Shown: positions 22,999 through 32,199, counted from the first letter of the stretch. The stretch: DNA of 35,702 nucleotides from an uncultured Lachnospiraceae bacterium (GCA_947626285.1 CANQRR010000036.1:1-35702); one strand, 5' to 3'. Made by a program: numbers and translations. Notes: generated by a model from the letters alone, not told the origin.

Positions 22999-23202
22999 AT
23001 GAGATACTACGTGAACAAGAACGCTCAGTCGAACGGCGACCACGAAGTCCACCGTTCTACCTGTAGTTGGCTGCCTAATGCCGACAACAGGATTTATCTG
23101 GGCGAGTTTGCCACATCGCAAGAGGCTCTCAGAGAAGCGCGTAAGTACTATACCCAGGTCGATGGTTGTATGTACTGCTGCCCCGAGATCCACAAACACT
23201 AA
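22999..23202 (+). CDS. Small Cys/His protein leading the type I RM operon
   Basis: 67 residues; AAAGGAGG 8 bp before the ATG. Possible metal ligands are H15, H18, C22, C57, C60, C61, H65 and H67, in VHRSTCSWLP and GCMYCCPEIHKH, around an acidic helical centre. I recall similar small proteins near defence loci but no function. First gene after a consensus promoter, so it may regulate the operon or act with the restriction complex. A GGCCCGCC/GGCGGGCC hairpin without T-run follows it. Confidence 0.7.
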   Translation: MRYYVNKNAQSNGDHEVHRSTCSWLPNADNRIYLGEFATSQEALREARKYYTQVDGCMYCCPEIHKH

Positions 23203-23252
23203 GTACAGTCCGGCCCGCCCCACAGGCGGGCCCCTGTCATATTGGAGTCAAA

Positions 23253-23837
23253 ATGAAATCAAGAATCTCAGACATTGCCCAAGCGCAGAGCGGGCTTGTC
23301 TTAAGCAGAAAAGAAGCGCCTCCGGATATTGACCGTCCCTTTCAATACAAAAGGCTGAACCTGCGAGCGCTAGAGAGGAATGGCTTTGTCAACGAAGGGG
23401 AACTGGAAACTTTTTTTGCAAGGGAACCTTTAGAGTCCGCACTGTTCACACAAATCAAAGATGTCGTGATCCGGCTCTTTTCCCCTCTGCACCCAGTGCT
23501 GATCGACAGTCAAAGCGTGGGCATACTCGTTCCTTCCCAATTGGCAGTTCTCAGAGTTAGAGATGAAAAAGTGATCCTCCCCGAGTATCTTCGCCTGTGT
23601 CTGGCGCAGGATGAATTGCAGGAGCATATTCAAAAGCTTGAGCGCGGCACAGCTCAGAGGACTGTGAAGCTCCGGACTGTATTGGATGAGATAATTGATA
23701 TCCCTGATATGGAAACGCAGAAAAAAGTAATCAAAATTGACGTTTCCACCCGAAATCGAGAGCGTATGTATCTTGACCTTATCCAACAAGAGCGTCTTTT
23801 GACCGACAGTATCATTGAGAAAATCCTTGGAGGGTAA
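23253..23837 (+). CDS. Half-size HsdS-like protein (single target-recognition domain)
   Basis: 194 residues; GGAG 6 bp before the ATG. It resembles one half of a type I specificity subunit: a target-recognition-like domain (about 1-150) ending in the helix entry ELQEHIQKLERGTAQRTVKL and DIPDMETQKKV, then a long helix (about 160-192) like the conserved spacer of HsdS. Full HsdS proteins have two such halves, and one follows at 25434. It may dimerise to make an alternative specificity, or be an accessory recognition factor. It lies 5 bp before hsdM. Confidence 0.72.
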   Translation: MKSRISDIAQAQSGLVLSRKEAPPDIDRPFQYKRLNLRALERNGFVNEGELETFFAREPLESALFTQIKDVVIRLFSPLHPVLIDSQSVGILVPSQLAVLRVRDEKVILPEYLRLCLAQDELQEHIQKLERGTAQRTVKLRTVLDEIIDIPDMETQKKVIKIDVSTRNRERMYLDLIQQERLLTDSIIEKILGG

Positions 23838-23842
23838 ATGCC

Positions 23843-25405
23843 ATGACATCCAAAGCTAACATCGAGAACACACTAATGCGCGGTGCCGACACGCTGCGGG
23901 ACACCATTGACGCCGCAAATTATAAAGACTATGTTCTTCCCATGATGTTTGTAAAATACCTGAGCGACACATACGAAGAATCTGTAGAAGAATTAAGGAA
24001 ACAATACGAGGGGGTTCGCTTTGAACGTCAAAAGCGTTACCTACCGTTCACCATTTCGGAAGAGTGTTCCTTTAGGGCTTTGTATGAACAACGCTTTGCC
24101 GACGATATAGGCCAGATCATAAACGCCGCCATGCGGAAAATCGAAGCAGATAACCACCCGCAATTGGCGGGTGTTCTAAGTGCCGTTGATTACAATAGTG
24201 AAAACGCACTGGGTACCCGCGAACATAAAAATGCAATACTTCGAGATCTCCTGGAGGATTTTGAACCGCTTGACCTCCGGCCTTCCATGATAGAGGTAAG
24301 CAAGGGAGAAATCCCGGCAGACGTGATCGGTGATGCCTATGAATACATGATAGGCCAATCTGCCAAGATGGCAGGTAAGAAGGCCGGCTCTTTCTACACT
24401 CCACCTGCCGTTTCTGAGATCATGGCCCGCATTGTCGATGCTCAGCCAGGTGACCGTGTCTATGATCCCACATGCGGATCCGGTTCGCTGCTTATCAAAA
24501 CCGCAAAAAAGCAAAATGTAAGCGAAGTATCTATCTATGGCCAGGAGGTCAACGGTTCCTCCGTTGCTATGGCCAAGATGAATATGTATATCCACGAGAT
24601 ACGCGATGCACAGATTGCCTGGGGCGACACCTTGGCATTCCCAGCATTTCTGGACAATGACGGCAATCTCCTGTTGTTTGACGCTATCGTTGCAAATATG
24701 CCGTTTTCCAAGGATAAGTGGGCATCCGGCTTCAATCCTGGTGGAGAGTCCAGTGGTAAGGGCAAAAAAGAATTTAAGATGGAGCCATCTCTGGACAAGT
24801 ATCACCGTTTTGACTGGGGGGTCCCTCCTGCTAGTAAAGGTGACTGGGCCTTTTTGCTCCACATGATCGCCAGCCTTTCCGTTAACGGCAGGATCGCCGC
24901 AGTCGCCCCCCACGGCGTACTTTTTCGCGGTGCAGCAGAGGGAAGGATTCGTCAGAAAATCATAGAAGAGAATCTTCTGGACGCTGTGATCGGCTTGCCG
25001 GAAAACCTGTTTTACGGCACCTCAATTCCCGCCTGTATCCTGGTTTTCAAAAAGGGACGAACAACGACGGACGTTTTGTTCGTTGATGCCAGCAAAAAGG
25101 ATGAGGAAGGAAATCTGCGTTACATCAAAGCCACCAACCAAAACGAGCTAGGACAAAAGCACATTGATGACATCGTCGGCGCCTATCAAAACCGCACGGA
25201 TATCCCAAAGTTTTCTCATGTGGCCACACTGGATGAAATCAAGAACAATGAATATAACCTTAACATCCCACGTTACGTGGATACCTTCGAGGAAGAAGAA
25301 CTCATTGACATTGAAGCTGTCCAGGCAAATATCGCCCGGCTGAAAAGGGAGATCGCAGAGGCCGAGGCGCAAATGGATGCTTATTTAAAAGAACTGGGAT
25401 TCTAG
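23843..25405 (+). CDS. hsdM: Type I restriction-modification DNA methyltransferase subunit M
   Basis: 520 residues. N6-adenine methyltransferase of the HsdMSR complex. The N-terminal helical domain (about 1-160) includes YKDYVLPMMFVKYLSD. SAM motif I is DPTCGSGSLL, with D208, and catalytic motif IV is NMPF at 285-288, an accepted variant of NPPF. The C-terminal ~45 residues form a coiled coil (IARLKREIAEAEAQMDAYL) that would contact HsdS. It looks intact; flanked by a half-size and a full-size S gene. Confidence 0.95.
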   Translation: MTSKANIENTLMRGADTLRDTIDAANYKDYVLPMMFVKYLSDTYEESVEELRKQYEGVRFERQKRYLPFTISEECSFRALYEQRFADDIGQIINAAMRKIEADNHPQLAGVLSAVDYNSENALGTREHKNAILRDLLEDFEPLDLRPSMIEVSKGEIPADVIGDAYEYMIGQSAKMAGKKAGSFYTPPAVSEIMARIVDAQPGDRVYDPTCGSGSLLIKTAKKQNVSEVSIYGQEVNGSSVAMAKMNMYIHEIRDAQIAWGDTLAFPAFLDNDGNLLLFDAIVANMPFSKDKWASGFNPGGESSGKGKKEFKMEPSLDKYHRFDWGVPPASKGDWAFLLHMIASLSVNGRIAAVAPHGVLFRGAAEGRIRQKIIEENLLDAVIGLPENLFYGTSIPACILVFKKGRTTTDVLFVDASKKDEEGNLRYIKATNQNELGQKHIDDIVGAYQNRTDIPKFSHVATLDEIKNNEYNLNIPRYVDTFEEEELIDIEAVQANIARLKREIAEAEAQMDAYLKELGF

Positions 25406-25433
25406 TAATCTCCGGAAGGAGAGGTATCAGTTT

Positions 25434-26723
25434 ATGGACTTTGTGAGTGCAAAAAAAATCAAACAGAAAATAGAAAATAACAGGATCCCAATGGGATATA
25501 AACGTAGCGGCGGATACATCATTCCTTCAGACTGGGATGTTGTTCCTTTCAGTTCGCTCTTCAGCCGGTTGACCCGCAAAAACACTGAAAGCAATAAAAA
25601 CGTACTGACTATTTCGGCGCAGCAGGGACTGGTCAGTCAGTTCGACTACTATGGCGCTCTGTACGCAAGCGAAGACGCCGCCAACTATTCCCTACTGCAT
25701 AAAGGCGATTTTGCATACAACCGGAGCTATTCATCTGATTATGCTTACGGTGCGATCAAACGGCTGAACGCATACGACAAAGGGATCGTTTCTCCGCTCT
25801 ATATCTGCTTTGAACCAAAGGAAAGCACGAATTCAGATTTTTATATGCAGTACTTTGAGTCTGGAATGTTCAATCGTGAAATATACAGGATCGCCCAAGA
25901 GGGCGCACGCAATCACGGGATGTTGAACGTATCCTCAAAGGATTTTTTCAATTCGGCATTGGTGCTTCCTCCTGCCAAAGAACAACAAAATGTTTCCGAA
26001 GTCCTGGCCCTATGTGATCAAATCATCGCGCTGTATCAGCGGCAAACTGTTGAGTTCAAGGCCAAGAAAGACTATTTTTTGCAAAATATGTTTCCCCGGC
26101 AAGGCGAGAGATGTCCAAGGATACGTTTTCCAAATTATACTGCCCCTTGGGAACAGCGTAAATTTTCTGAGATAACATATCCGGCAGGCGTAAAGAACAG
26201 AGATAACCTTCCGCTTGAAAGCTACTCCATCACGAACGAAAATGGTTTTGTTCCGCAGGATGAAAAGTTTGAGAATGGGGGAACAATGCGGGAAGCGGAC
26301 AAACGAATGTACTACATTGTGTCCCCGCAGTCATTTGCGTATAACCCTGCGAGGATCAATGTGGGATCCATTGGATATCAAGATCTTGATAAAAATGTAA
26401 TAGTCAGCTCACTATATGAGGTTTTCAAGACGGTTGATACGGTTGACGATAGGTTCCTATGGCATTGGTTCAAGTCAAACGATTTTCATAAATTGATAGA
26501 GCAGTTTCAAGAAGGCGGAGTGCGCTTGTACTTCTACTATGACAAACTTTGTATGGGGGCGGTTGCCATCCCATCCAAGGAGGAACAGACGCGCATTGGA
26601 GAGTTTTTTGACCACCTCGACAACCTTATCACCCTTCATCAGCAGAAGCTGGATGCAATGAAAGTAATGAAAAAGTCTTTGATGCAACTGCTCCTTACCG
26701 GAATCGTTCAGGTCAATACATAA
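25434..26723 (+). CDS. hsdS: Type I restriction-modification specificity subunit S
   Basis: 429 residues. Two target-recognition domains (about 20-180 and 235-385) alternate with conserved helical regions: KEQQNVSEVLALCDQIIALY (about 185-225) and EEQTRIGEFFDHLDNLITLH (about 385-425). The layout is that of a complete HsdS. It would set the bipartite target of the HsdM and HsdR encoded around it. The specificity itself cannot be read from sequence. Confidence 0.92.
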   Translation: MDFVSAKKIKQKIENNRIPMGYKRSGGYIIPSDWDVVPFSSLFSRLTRKNTESNKNVLTISAQQGLVSQFDYYGALYASEDAANYSLLHKGDFAYNRSYSSDYAYGAIKRLNAYDKGIVSPLYICFEPKESTNSDFYMQYFESGMFNREIYRIAQEGARNHGMLNVSSKDFFNSALVLPPAKEQQNVSEVLALCDQIIALYQRQTVEFKAKKDYFLQNMFPRQGERCPRIRFPNYTAPWEQRKFSEITYPAGVKNRDNLPLESYSITNENGFVPQDEKFENGGTMREADKRMYYIVSPQSFAYNPARINVGSIGYQDLDKNVIVSSLYEVFKTVDTVDDRFLWHWFKSNDFHKLIEQFQEGGVRLYFYYDKLCMGAVAIPSKEEQTRIGEFFDHLDNLITLHQQKLDAMKVMKKSLMQLLLTGIVQVNT

Positions 26724-26750
26724 GTGATAATGCAGAAAGAAGGAAACGAT

Positions 26751-29700
26751 ATGCCCGACCATACGATTTTTAACGAACGGCCCGAATCACAAGATCGGGC
26801 CATGAAGGTGATCGAAAAGCTTGGATATACCATCATTCCCCGCAGCGAGGCCGAGCAAAAGCGTGGATCACGCAAGGCTGTTTTGTTCAAAGACGAACTA
26901 CAGACATTCTTGGAAAACCAAAAATATGCATTTGGGAGCGGAACAAGAGAATTCTCCGGCGGCTCTATCGCTCGGGCTTTACAGGCTGTAGAGCAGAACA
27001 GCGCATCTGGGCTTTTCTCCGCCAACAAAGAGTTTTATGATCTTCTCTGTTCCGGCAAAAGCCTGGAAGAAGAGCTTCCCGATGCTACGCGTCAGTCCTT
27101 TGACATCAACTATATCGACTTTGAACACCCTGAGAACAACATCTTCCAAGTAACAGACGAGTTTGAGGTCGAGCGGGCCAATGGGAAATTTGCCCGTCCG
27201 GACATTGTCGTACTTGTGAACGGCATCCCCCTTGTCGTGATGGAATGCAAAAGTTCCCGTATAGATGTGATAGAGGGGGTGGCCCAAAACATCCGCAACT
27301 GGCAAGAAGATTATATTCCCCAGCTATTTCGCTATACGCAACTCGTTCTAGCTGTCAATCCTGACAAGGTCCTGTACGGCACCTGCGGCACACCCGCCCG
27401 ACATTTTGTTTCTTGGCATGAGGACGAAAAAGAGTGGCAGGATACCTGGTGCAGAAAATGCTCCCCGGATGGGCAGATCAAGGAGCAGGATCGGGCATTG
27501 GTATCCCTTCTGCATCCCGCGCGGCTTCTGGATTTGATCCGCAACTTCATTATCTATGACAACAGTATTAAAAAAATATCCCGCTACAAACAGTATTTTG
27601 CCGTCAAGAAGTGTATGGCCCGTATCTTGCTTCAAGACGGTAAGGATACGCGTAGCGGCGTTGTCTGGCATACCCAGGGCAGCGGCAAAACCTTGACTAT
27701 GATCATGCTTACCAAGATGATCATCCGCGAGAGTATGCGCCCAAGCAGTCCGATCAGACGACCGCGCTTCATCATGGTCACAGACCGAATAAACCTGGAC
27801 AAACAAATACGCGATAACTTTATTCACACCCAGATGAGTCCTCACCGCGCCAAGACCGGCAAGGGCTTGATAGAGTTGCTGCAAGATGACGGCAACACCG
27901 TTATTACGGCGCTTGTAAATAAGTTTGAGGCTGCCGTCAAGTCAGAATACTGCAACGACAGCCCCAACCTATTTCTCTTTATCGACGAAGGGCATCGGAC
28001 CCAATATGGAAAGTTGAACCTCTATATGAGCCGCGTTCTGCCTAATGCCGTGAAGATCGCGTTCACTGGTACCCCTCTCATCAAAAAGGCCCCTAAAAAC
28101 GACCGCCGGCAGATTCTTCCCGCAAAGGATACCTATGTCAAGTTTGGTCCGCCAATCGACAAATATACCCTACAGGACGCTATCAATGATAAAGTAACAG
28201 TTCCTATTGTATACGAGGGCCGCGTGATCCCGCAGCATGTTACAAGCGAGCAGATCAATGCACACTTGAAGTACATAACGGTTGGCCTGTCCGAAGAAGC
28301 CCGGAAAGACTTGGAAGTCAAGTATAGTCGTTTCGTCGCGCTGGCCCAGACCGAGGCACGCTTGAATATGATCGCATTTGATTTGCATCAGCATTTTCTC
28401 AGTTATGCAAAACCAAAGGGTTTCAAAGCTCTGCTTACCTGTTCCTCCCGCGTTGAGGCAGTGCAGCTTTACTATAAGCTCCGTGATCTTGGCGGTATTA
28501 CGCCCGCCGTTGTGATCACGCCCAACACAGCGAAAGAGGGCGACGACGAGTCCAATACACCACAAACATTACAGATCATCGCTGATTTTTTCAAAAAAGA
28601 GGTTGATCCGCTTTACAAGAATAACTATGACGTATACGAGGATTCAGTAACAGGAGAATTTGTCGATCCAGAGGGGGCAATCGACCTGTTGATCGTCAAG
28701 GACAAACTGCTTACCGGCTTTGATGCCCCTGTTGCTGCCGTCCTGTATGTAGACAAGAAAATTCAGGACCACACCCTTCTACAGGCAATCGCCCGGGTAA
28801 ACCGAGTGTATGATAATAAAGATTTTGGTCTTGTAGTTGATTATATAGGCATTTTCAAAAAGCTTAATTCTGCGCTGGATTTGTATAGCGACGAGCAGTC
28901 CGGAATGGATCTGTTCGACAGCAACGATATCCAATCCGTGATTTCTACGGTTAACGAAGAAAAAGAACATCTGGAGAGAACCTATCAGGAGCTTTGGGAT
29001 ATCTTTAAGGGAACCAGCAGAGATGAAAGCAATGCAAACGTATGGCAGGAATGTCTACGCGAATACGACATCAGAAAGGCCTTCTATGAGAAGCTTGCCG
29101 CATTTGCAAAGATGCTTGACTTCTTATATTCCAGCTATGAGTTCTTTGATGCGGTCGGATTTGACAAAGCAGAGGAGTATCGAAAGGATTATCTGTTCTT
29201 TAAGAAACTTAAAGATAGCGTTTCCTTACGTTTTAACGATACGGTTGATTTTTCCCGTTATGAAGATGGCATCCGCCAACTGTTGAACACATATGTCAAT
29301 GCGGAAGATGCTAAAATCATAATAGAGCCTCTGGACATTTCCAACAAGGAGAAAATGCAGGAGCAGTTGGCAAAACTCGGTTCTAACGAGGCAAAAGCAG
29401 AGGCCATTCAGACTCGACAGGTAGAAGTGCTAGAAAGCCAGCGTTACATCGATCCCATCCAGTATATGACTTTTATGGAGCGGATCAACAGAACAATTGA
29501 AGAGTACCTTGCAGAGCGTGACAGCGAAAAATACTTATCTTCTATGGAAAAAATGGCTGAGGATTACCGTACTGGCCGCAACGCTGGTGAATACCCGGCC
29601 AACATAGTAGACGACAGTGACGCAAAATCATTCTACGGAGCCATCTGCACAGGGATCAAAAAAACACTGGGTGCCAAAGAAATCAAGCCTTCCGAAGAAA

Positions 29701-29909
29701 TGGGTATACTCTCACTGAAAGCAAAGAGCATTATAGCCACATATGCCAAGCGCGACTGGCGAGATAATGTTATAGTCCACCGTAATATAAAAAAGGCTCT
29801 GGATGATATGCTATTCGACTATATTGAAGATAATCATTTGGATTGGCCGCTAGACACGATCGATATCATCATTGATGAGGTATTGATGGTTGCTAAACGA
29901 GGATACTAA
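26751..29909 (+). CDS. hsdR: Type I restriction endonuclease subunit R
   Basis: 1052 residues from the ATG with AAGGAAA upstream; a GTG nine codons earlier directly follows the hsdS stop. The PD-(D/E)XK nuclease site is D151 with E165-C-K167 (PDIVVLV, VVMECKS). The SF2 translocase follows with GSGKT (about 309-313), a DEGH box (411-414) and FTGTPL (about 435). LLTGFDAPV and AIARVNR mark the second helicase lobe. The C-terminal helical region contacts HsdM/S. All catalytic motifs are present, so the system appears functional. Confidence 0.95.
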   Translation: MPDHTIFNERPESQDRAMKVIEKLGYTIIPRSEAEQKRGSRKAVLFKDELQTFLENQKYAFGSGTREFSGGSIARALQAVEQNSASGLFSANKEFYDLLCSGKSLEEELPDATRQSFDINYIDFEHPENNIFQVTDEFEVERANGKFARPDIVVLVNGIPLVVMECKSSRIDVIEGVAQNIRNWQEDYIPQLFRYTQLVLAVNPDKVLYGTCGTPARHFVSWHEDEKEWQDTWCRKCSPDGQIKEQDRALVSLLHPARLLDLIRNFIIYDNSIKKISRYKQYFAVKKCMARILLQDGKDTRSGVVWHTQGSGKTLTMIMLTKMIIRESMRPSSPIRRPRFIMVTDRINLDKQIRDNFIHTQMSPHRAKTGKGLIELLQDDGNTVITALVNKFEAAVKSEYCNDSPNLFLFIDEGHRTQYGKLNLYMSRVLPNAVKIAFTGTPLIKKAPKNDRRQILPAKDTYVKFGPPIDKYTLQDAINDKVTVPIVYEGRVIPQHVTSEQINAHLKYITVGLSEEARKDLEVKYSRFVALAQTEARLNMIAFDLHQHFLSYAKPKGFKALLTCSSRVEAVQLYYKLRDLGGITPAVVITPNTAKEGDDESNTPQTLQIIADFFKKEVDPLYKNNYDVYEDSVTGEFVDPEGAIDLLIVKDKLLTGFDAPVAAVLYVDKKIQDHTLLQAIARVNRVYDNKDFGLVVDYIGIFKKLNSALDLYSDEQSGMDLFDSNDIQSVISTVNEEKEHLERTYQELWDIFKGTSRDESNANVWQECLREYDIRKAFYEKLAAFAKMLDFLYSSYEFFDAVGFDKAEEYRKDYLFFKKLKDSVSLRFNDTVDFSRYEDGIRQLLNTYVNAEDAKIIIEPLDISNKEKMQEQLAKLGSNEAKAEAIQTRQVEVLESQRYIDPIQYMTFMERINRTIEEYLAERDSEKYLSSMEKMAEDYRTGRNAGEYPANIVDDSDAKSFYGAICTGIKKTLGAKEIKPSEEMGILSLKAKSIIATYAKRDWRDNVIVHRNIKKALDDMLFDYIEDNHLDWPLDTIDIIIDEVLMVAKRGY

Positions 29910-29911
29910 TC

Positions 29912-30637
29912 ATGGAAAGCGTATCTATCAAACTTCCGTCATCTGGACGGATAATTGAAGTACAGCTTGACAGAAAGAAGATGAAAACCTGCCGTTTAAA
30001 AGTTTATCCTGAACAAACCGTCGTTTTATCTCTTCCAATTTCAGTTCCATACGAGTGGGCAGAAAGTTTTTTGGTTGAGAAAAGCGCTTGGATAGAAACA
30101 AAGCTAGATATCTTTCAAAAAACATCTGGATATGCTGCGACCACAGAGATTAGAAGTGGCTATTCCGTTAAGTTACTTGGCGAGGATATGGTATTCTCTG
30201 TTTCTGAGTGTAATTTCAAACAAACTCAACTGGAAGGTAAAACCATTCATCTGTTTACTTCTTCTCCCTCTAACCAGGAACAGATTAGGATACAATTCGA
30301 GACATGGTGGAGAAAACAAGCAGAAAAGATTTTAAACGATCGTGTTGATTATTGGTATCCTGTTATTGAAAAGTATGGCATCGATAAGCCTCGCATTTTC
30401 ATTCGTAAGATGCGCACTCTATGGGGCAGCTGCAGTGTCTCTCGTCACATTGTAACTTTTAACTTCTACCTTATTAAAGCTCGAATGCCATATATTGATT
30501 ATGTTGTTCTACATGAGTTAGTACATTTTCTTTATCCTAATCATAGCAAACAGTTTTATATTTTCTTAAGCAACTATATGCCTGACTGGAAAGAACGCAA
30601 GCGCATTTTAAATCAAGAAGTAGTACACGGATTATAA
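29912..30637 (+). CDS. YgjP-like (DUF45) zinc metalloprotease of the RM operon
   Basis: 241 residues, starting two bases after the hsdR stop. The zinc site is HELVH (201-205) followed by YPNHSKQFY, and the upstream KMRTLWGSCS motif is characteristic of the DUF45/YgjP group related to SprT. Such genes often end type I RM operons. Proteolytic control of HsdR, known for ClpXP in E. coli, is a possible role but unproven here. Confidence 0.88.
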   Translation: MESVSIKLPSSGRIIEVQLDRKKMKTCRLKVYPEQTVVLSLPISVPYEWAESFLVEKSAWIETKLDIFQKTSGYAATTEIRSGYSVKLLGEDMVFSVSECNFKQTQLEGKTIHLFTSSPSNQEQIRIQFETWWRKQAEKILNDRVDYWYPVIEKYGIDKPRIFIRKMRTLWGSCSVSRHIVTFNFYLIKARMPYIDYVVLHELVHFLYPNHSKQFYIFLSNYMPDWKERKRILNQEVVHGL

Positions 30638-30665
30638 CAACAGCAAGTGTTATGTATTTCCTTTC

Positions 30666-30694
30666 TTGCGTTTTCTTAGCGAAAGCAATATACT
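30666..30694 (+). promoter_or_regulatory. Promoter of the VbhA-Fic pair
   Basis: TTGCGT and TATACT with a 17-bp spacer, 29 bp before the antitoxin ATG. Confidence 0.55.
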
Positions 30695-30723
30695 ATGATT
30701 GCTTGAATTGGGGGGTATTTATA

Positions 30724-30903
30724 ATGCAGAACACCTTTTCCCGTGAACTTGCGTTGGATTCTTCCCTCGCCTCTACCAAGATGGAGGGTTTTGAGGTAAC
30801 AGAACAGACCCGGCAGGATTGTCTGCGCCTTTTGGATGGCAGAGTTTCTGTCCCCGAGCTGGTGCGTGAGATAACCGCGCGCAAATTGAAGAAGGCTGAG
30901 TAA
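30724..30903 (+). CDS. VbhA-family antitoxin
   Basis: 59 residues; GGGGGG about 9 bp before the ATG. It carries the Fic-inhibitory motif (S/T)xxxE(G/N) as STKMEG (17-22), which places a glutamate in the ATP site of the partner Fic protein. The C-terminal helices (RQDCLRLLDGRVSVPELVRE) fit the VbhA fold. The Fic toxin gene starts one base after its stop, so the pair is translationally coupled. Confidence 0.88.
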   Translation: MQNTFSRELALDSSLASTKMEGFEVTEQTRQDCLRLLDGRVSVPELVREITARKLKKAE

Positions 30904-30904
30904 C

Positions 30905-31498
30905 ATGGCTTACAGCATCGATCCGATTTCCGCCAACTGCTATCCGGGAACCACAGTCCTTATCAACAAATTTGATATTCATGACGAAGCGACCCTGAGT
31001 GAAGTCGAAGGTACCCTTACCGCTGCAAAGAGCGCCCAATGGCTGAACGCGCCGGAGAAAGATACATTTGACTTTAAGCATTACAAAGCGATCCACCGTT
31101 TTCTGTTCGCCGACCTTTACGATTGGGCTGGGCAAGTGCGCGATGTAAACATCAGCAAAAAGGGAACCGTCTTCTGCCCCGCAGAGAAAATAAGTGAACA
31201 GGCAGACAGGGTGTTCTTGTATCTCAAAGAGCAGAGCTTCCTTCGTGGGTTGGCAAAGGGTTCATTTGTGGACGCCTTGGTAGACTTCTATTGTTCTACG
31301 AATATGCTTCACCCTTTCCGTGAGGGCAACGGCAGAACGCAGCGTGTATTTCTGTCTCAGCTGGCACAAAACGCTGGCTATATGCTGAACTTTGCTGAAA
31401 TCGACGGCGATCTTCTGATGATCGCCACCATCCAATCCGCTCAGGGCGTGACAAATCTACTACAGGACCTATTTAATAATGCAATAATTGAAGTCTAA
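30905..31498 (+). CDS. Fic-family toxin (class I, VbhT-like AMP transferase)
   Basis: 197 residues. The active-site loop HPFREGNGRTQR starts at H136 and contains every residue of the HxFx(D/E)GNGRxxR motif, so it should transfer AMP or another nucleotide to a target. It lacks an internal inhibitory helix, consistent with a separate VbhA antitoxin. In VbhT and FicT toxins the targets are type II topoisomerases; whether that applies here is unknown. It lies next to the RM operon and the element's right end, where it could stabilise the element. Confidence 0.92.
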   Translation: MAYSIDPISANCYPGTTVLINKFDIHDEATLSEVEGTLTAAKSAQWLNAPEKDTFDFKHYKAIHRFLFADLYDWAGQVRDVNISKKGTVFCPAEKISEQADRVFLYLKEQSFLRGLAKGSFVDALVDFYCSTNMLHPFREGNGRTQRVFLSQLAQNAGYMLNFAEIDGDLLMIATIQSAQGVTNLLQDLFNNAIIEV

Positions 31499-31516
31499 CG
31501 GAGAAGATTTACTTAT

Positions 31517-32026
31517 ATGAATAATTATTTAACGGCGATAAAGGATTTCGCCCTGCTTTTATCTCCTATATTGATTGCTTACATAAACTATCGAAGCAAC
31601 AAAAAATCAGAAAAAGACATTCGCCTAGAAATCGAAAAATCCTTAAAAGAACGTGATGCAGAAACATCACAAGCTATAATGAAGCTCAGCGCAGAGATTG
31701 AAGGGAAAAAGCAGCTTGCCGTGTGGAACAATTCTTTACCACAAACCGATGAATACACGAAATTAGCTGGAGCAGAGCGTTATGGCAATATATGCTCTAT
31801 TTCTGCACTAGTTTCCAGTGTTAATAATTTACTTGATAGCGGTAGTCTTACAAATAGCGATTTATGTGATTTGAAGTCAATGCTTACTAAAATTGAACTC
31901 CCAATAGACGAAGAAAAGTTATATCCATACGAAATACCCTATCTTCTTTCGTATAAGCAACTTATAAAAAAGATTGACTCTCGAATATCTTCATTTGGGA
32001 TTAATAATTCTTCCGAATCCACATAG
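31517..32026 (+). CDS. Membrane-anchored coiled-coil protein of unknown function
   Basis: 169 residues. A single transmembrane segment at about 8-25 (FALLLSPILIAYINY) is followed by a charged coiled coil (about 28-70, KKSEKDIRLEIEKSLKERD) and a helical C-terminal domain. No family recognised. AT-rich, unlike the hsd genes upstream. It lies 18 bp after the Fic gene, so probably in the same transcript; it could be a third component or an unrelated end gene of the element. Confidence 0.6.
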   Translation: MNNYLTAIKDFALLLSPILIAYINYRSNKKSEKDIRLEIEKSLKERDAETSQAIMKLSAEIEGKKQLAVWNNSLPQTDEYTKLAGAERYGNICSISALVSSVNNLLDSGSLTNSDLCDLKSMLTKIELPIDEEKLYPYEIPYLLSYKQLIKKIDSRISSFGINNSSEST

Positions 32027-32054
32027 TAAGACATTAAGATTACCCCTGCGATAC

Positions 32055-32190
32055 CCCCTGATACAAATTTGATAATATCCGCTCAGCAACACCGCGATCG
32101 TTGGATGATCGGTATCAAATCATATAAAGAGAAGTCAAAACATCTAAACAACAGCGTTTAGAATCATCTTCTCCTTGACGAGTGGGAATG
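32055..32190. other. Right arm of element B and attachment core 3
   Basis: Non-coding. Core GAGTGGGAATG at 32180-32190, followed by A, so it again reads Glu-Trp-Glu-stop (TGA). It aligns gaplessly with 1-136 at roughly 64% identity by hand count, best over AGCGTTTAGAAT and the core. TGATA-type repeats recur at corresponding places. A strong GC-rich terminator follows within 10 bp. Confidence 0.65.
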
Positions 32191-32199
32191 ATTGCACGA

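Noticed and set aside
126-32190. tRNA or tmRNA 3' end as integration target
   Set aside because: The cores and flanks show no cloverleaf or CCA-like end; the Glu-Trp-Glu-stop reading fits a protein-gene end.
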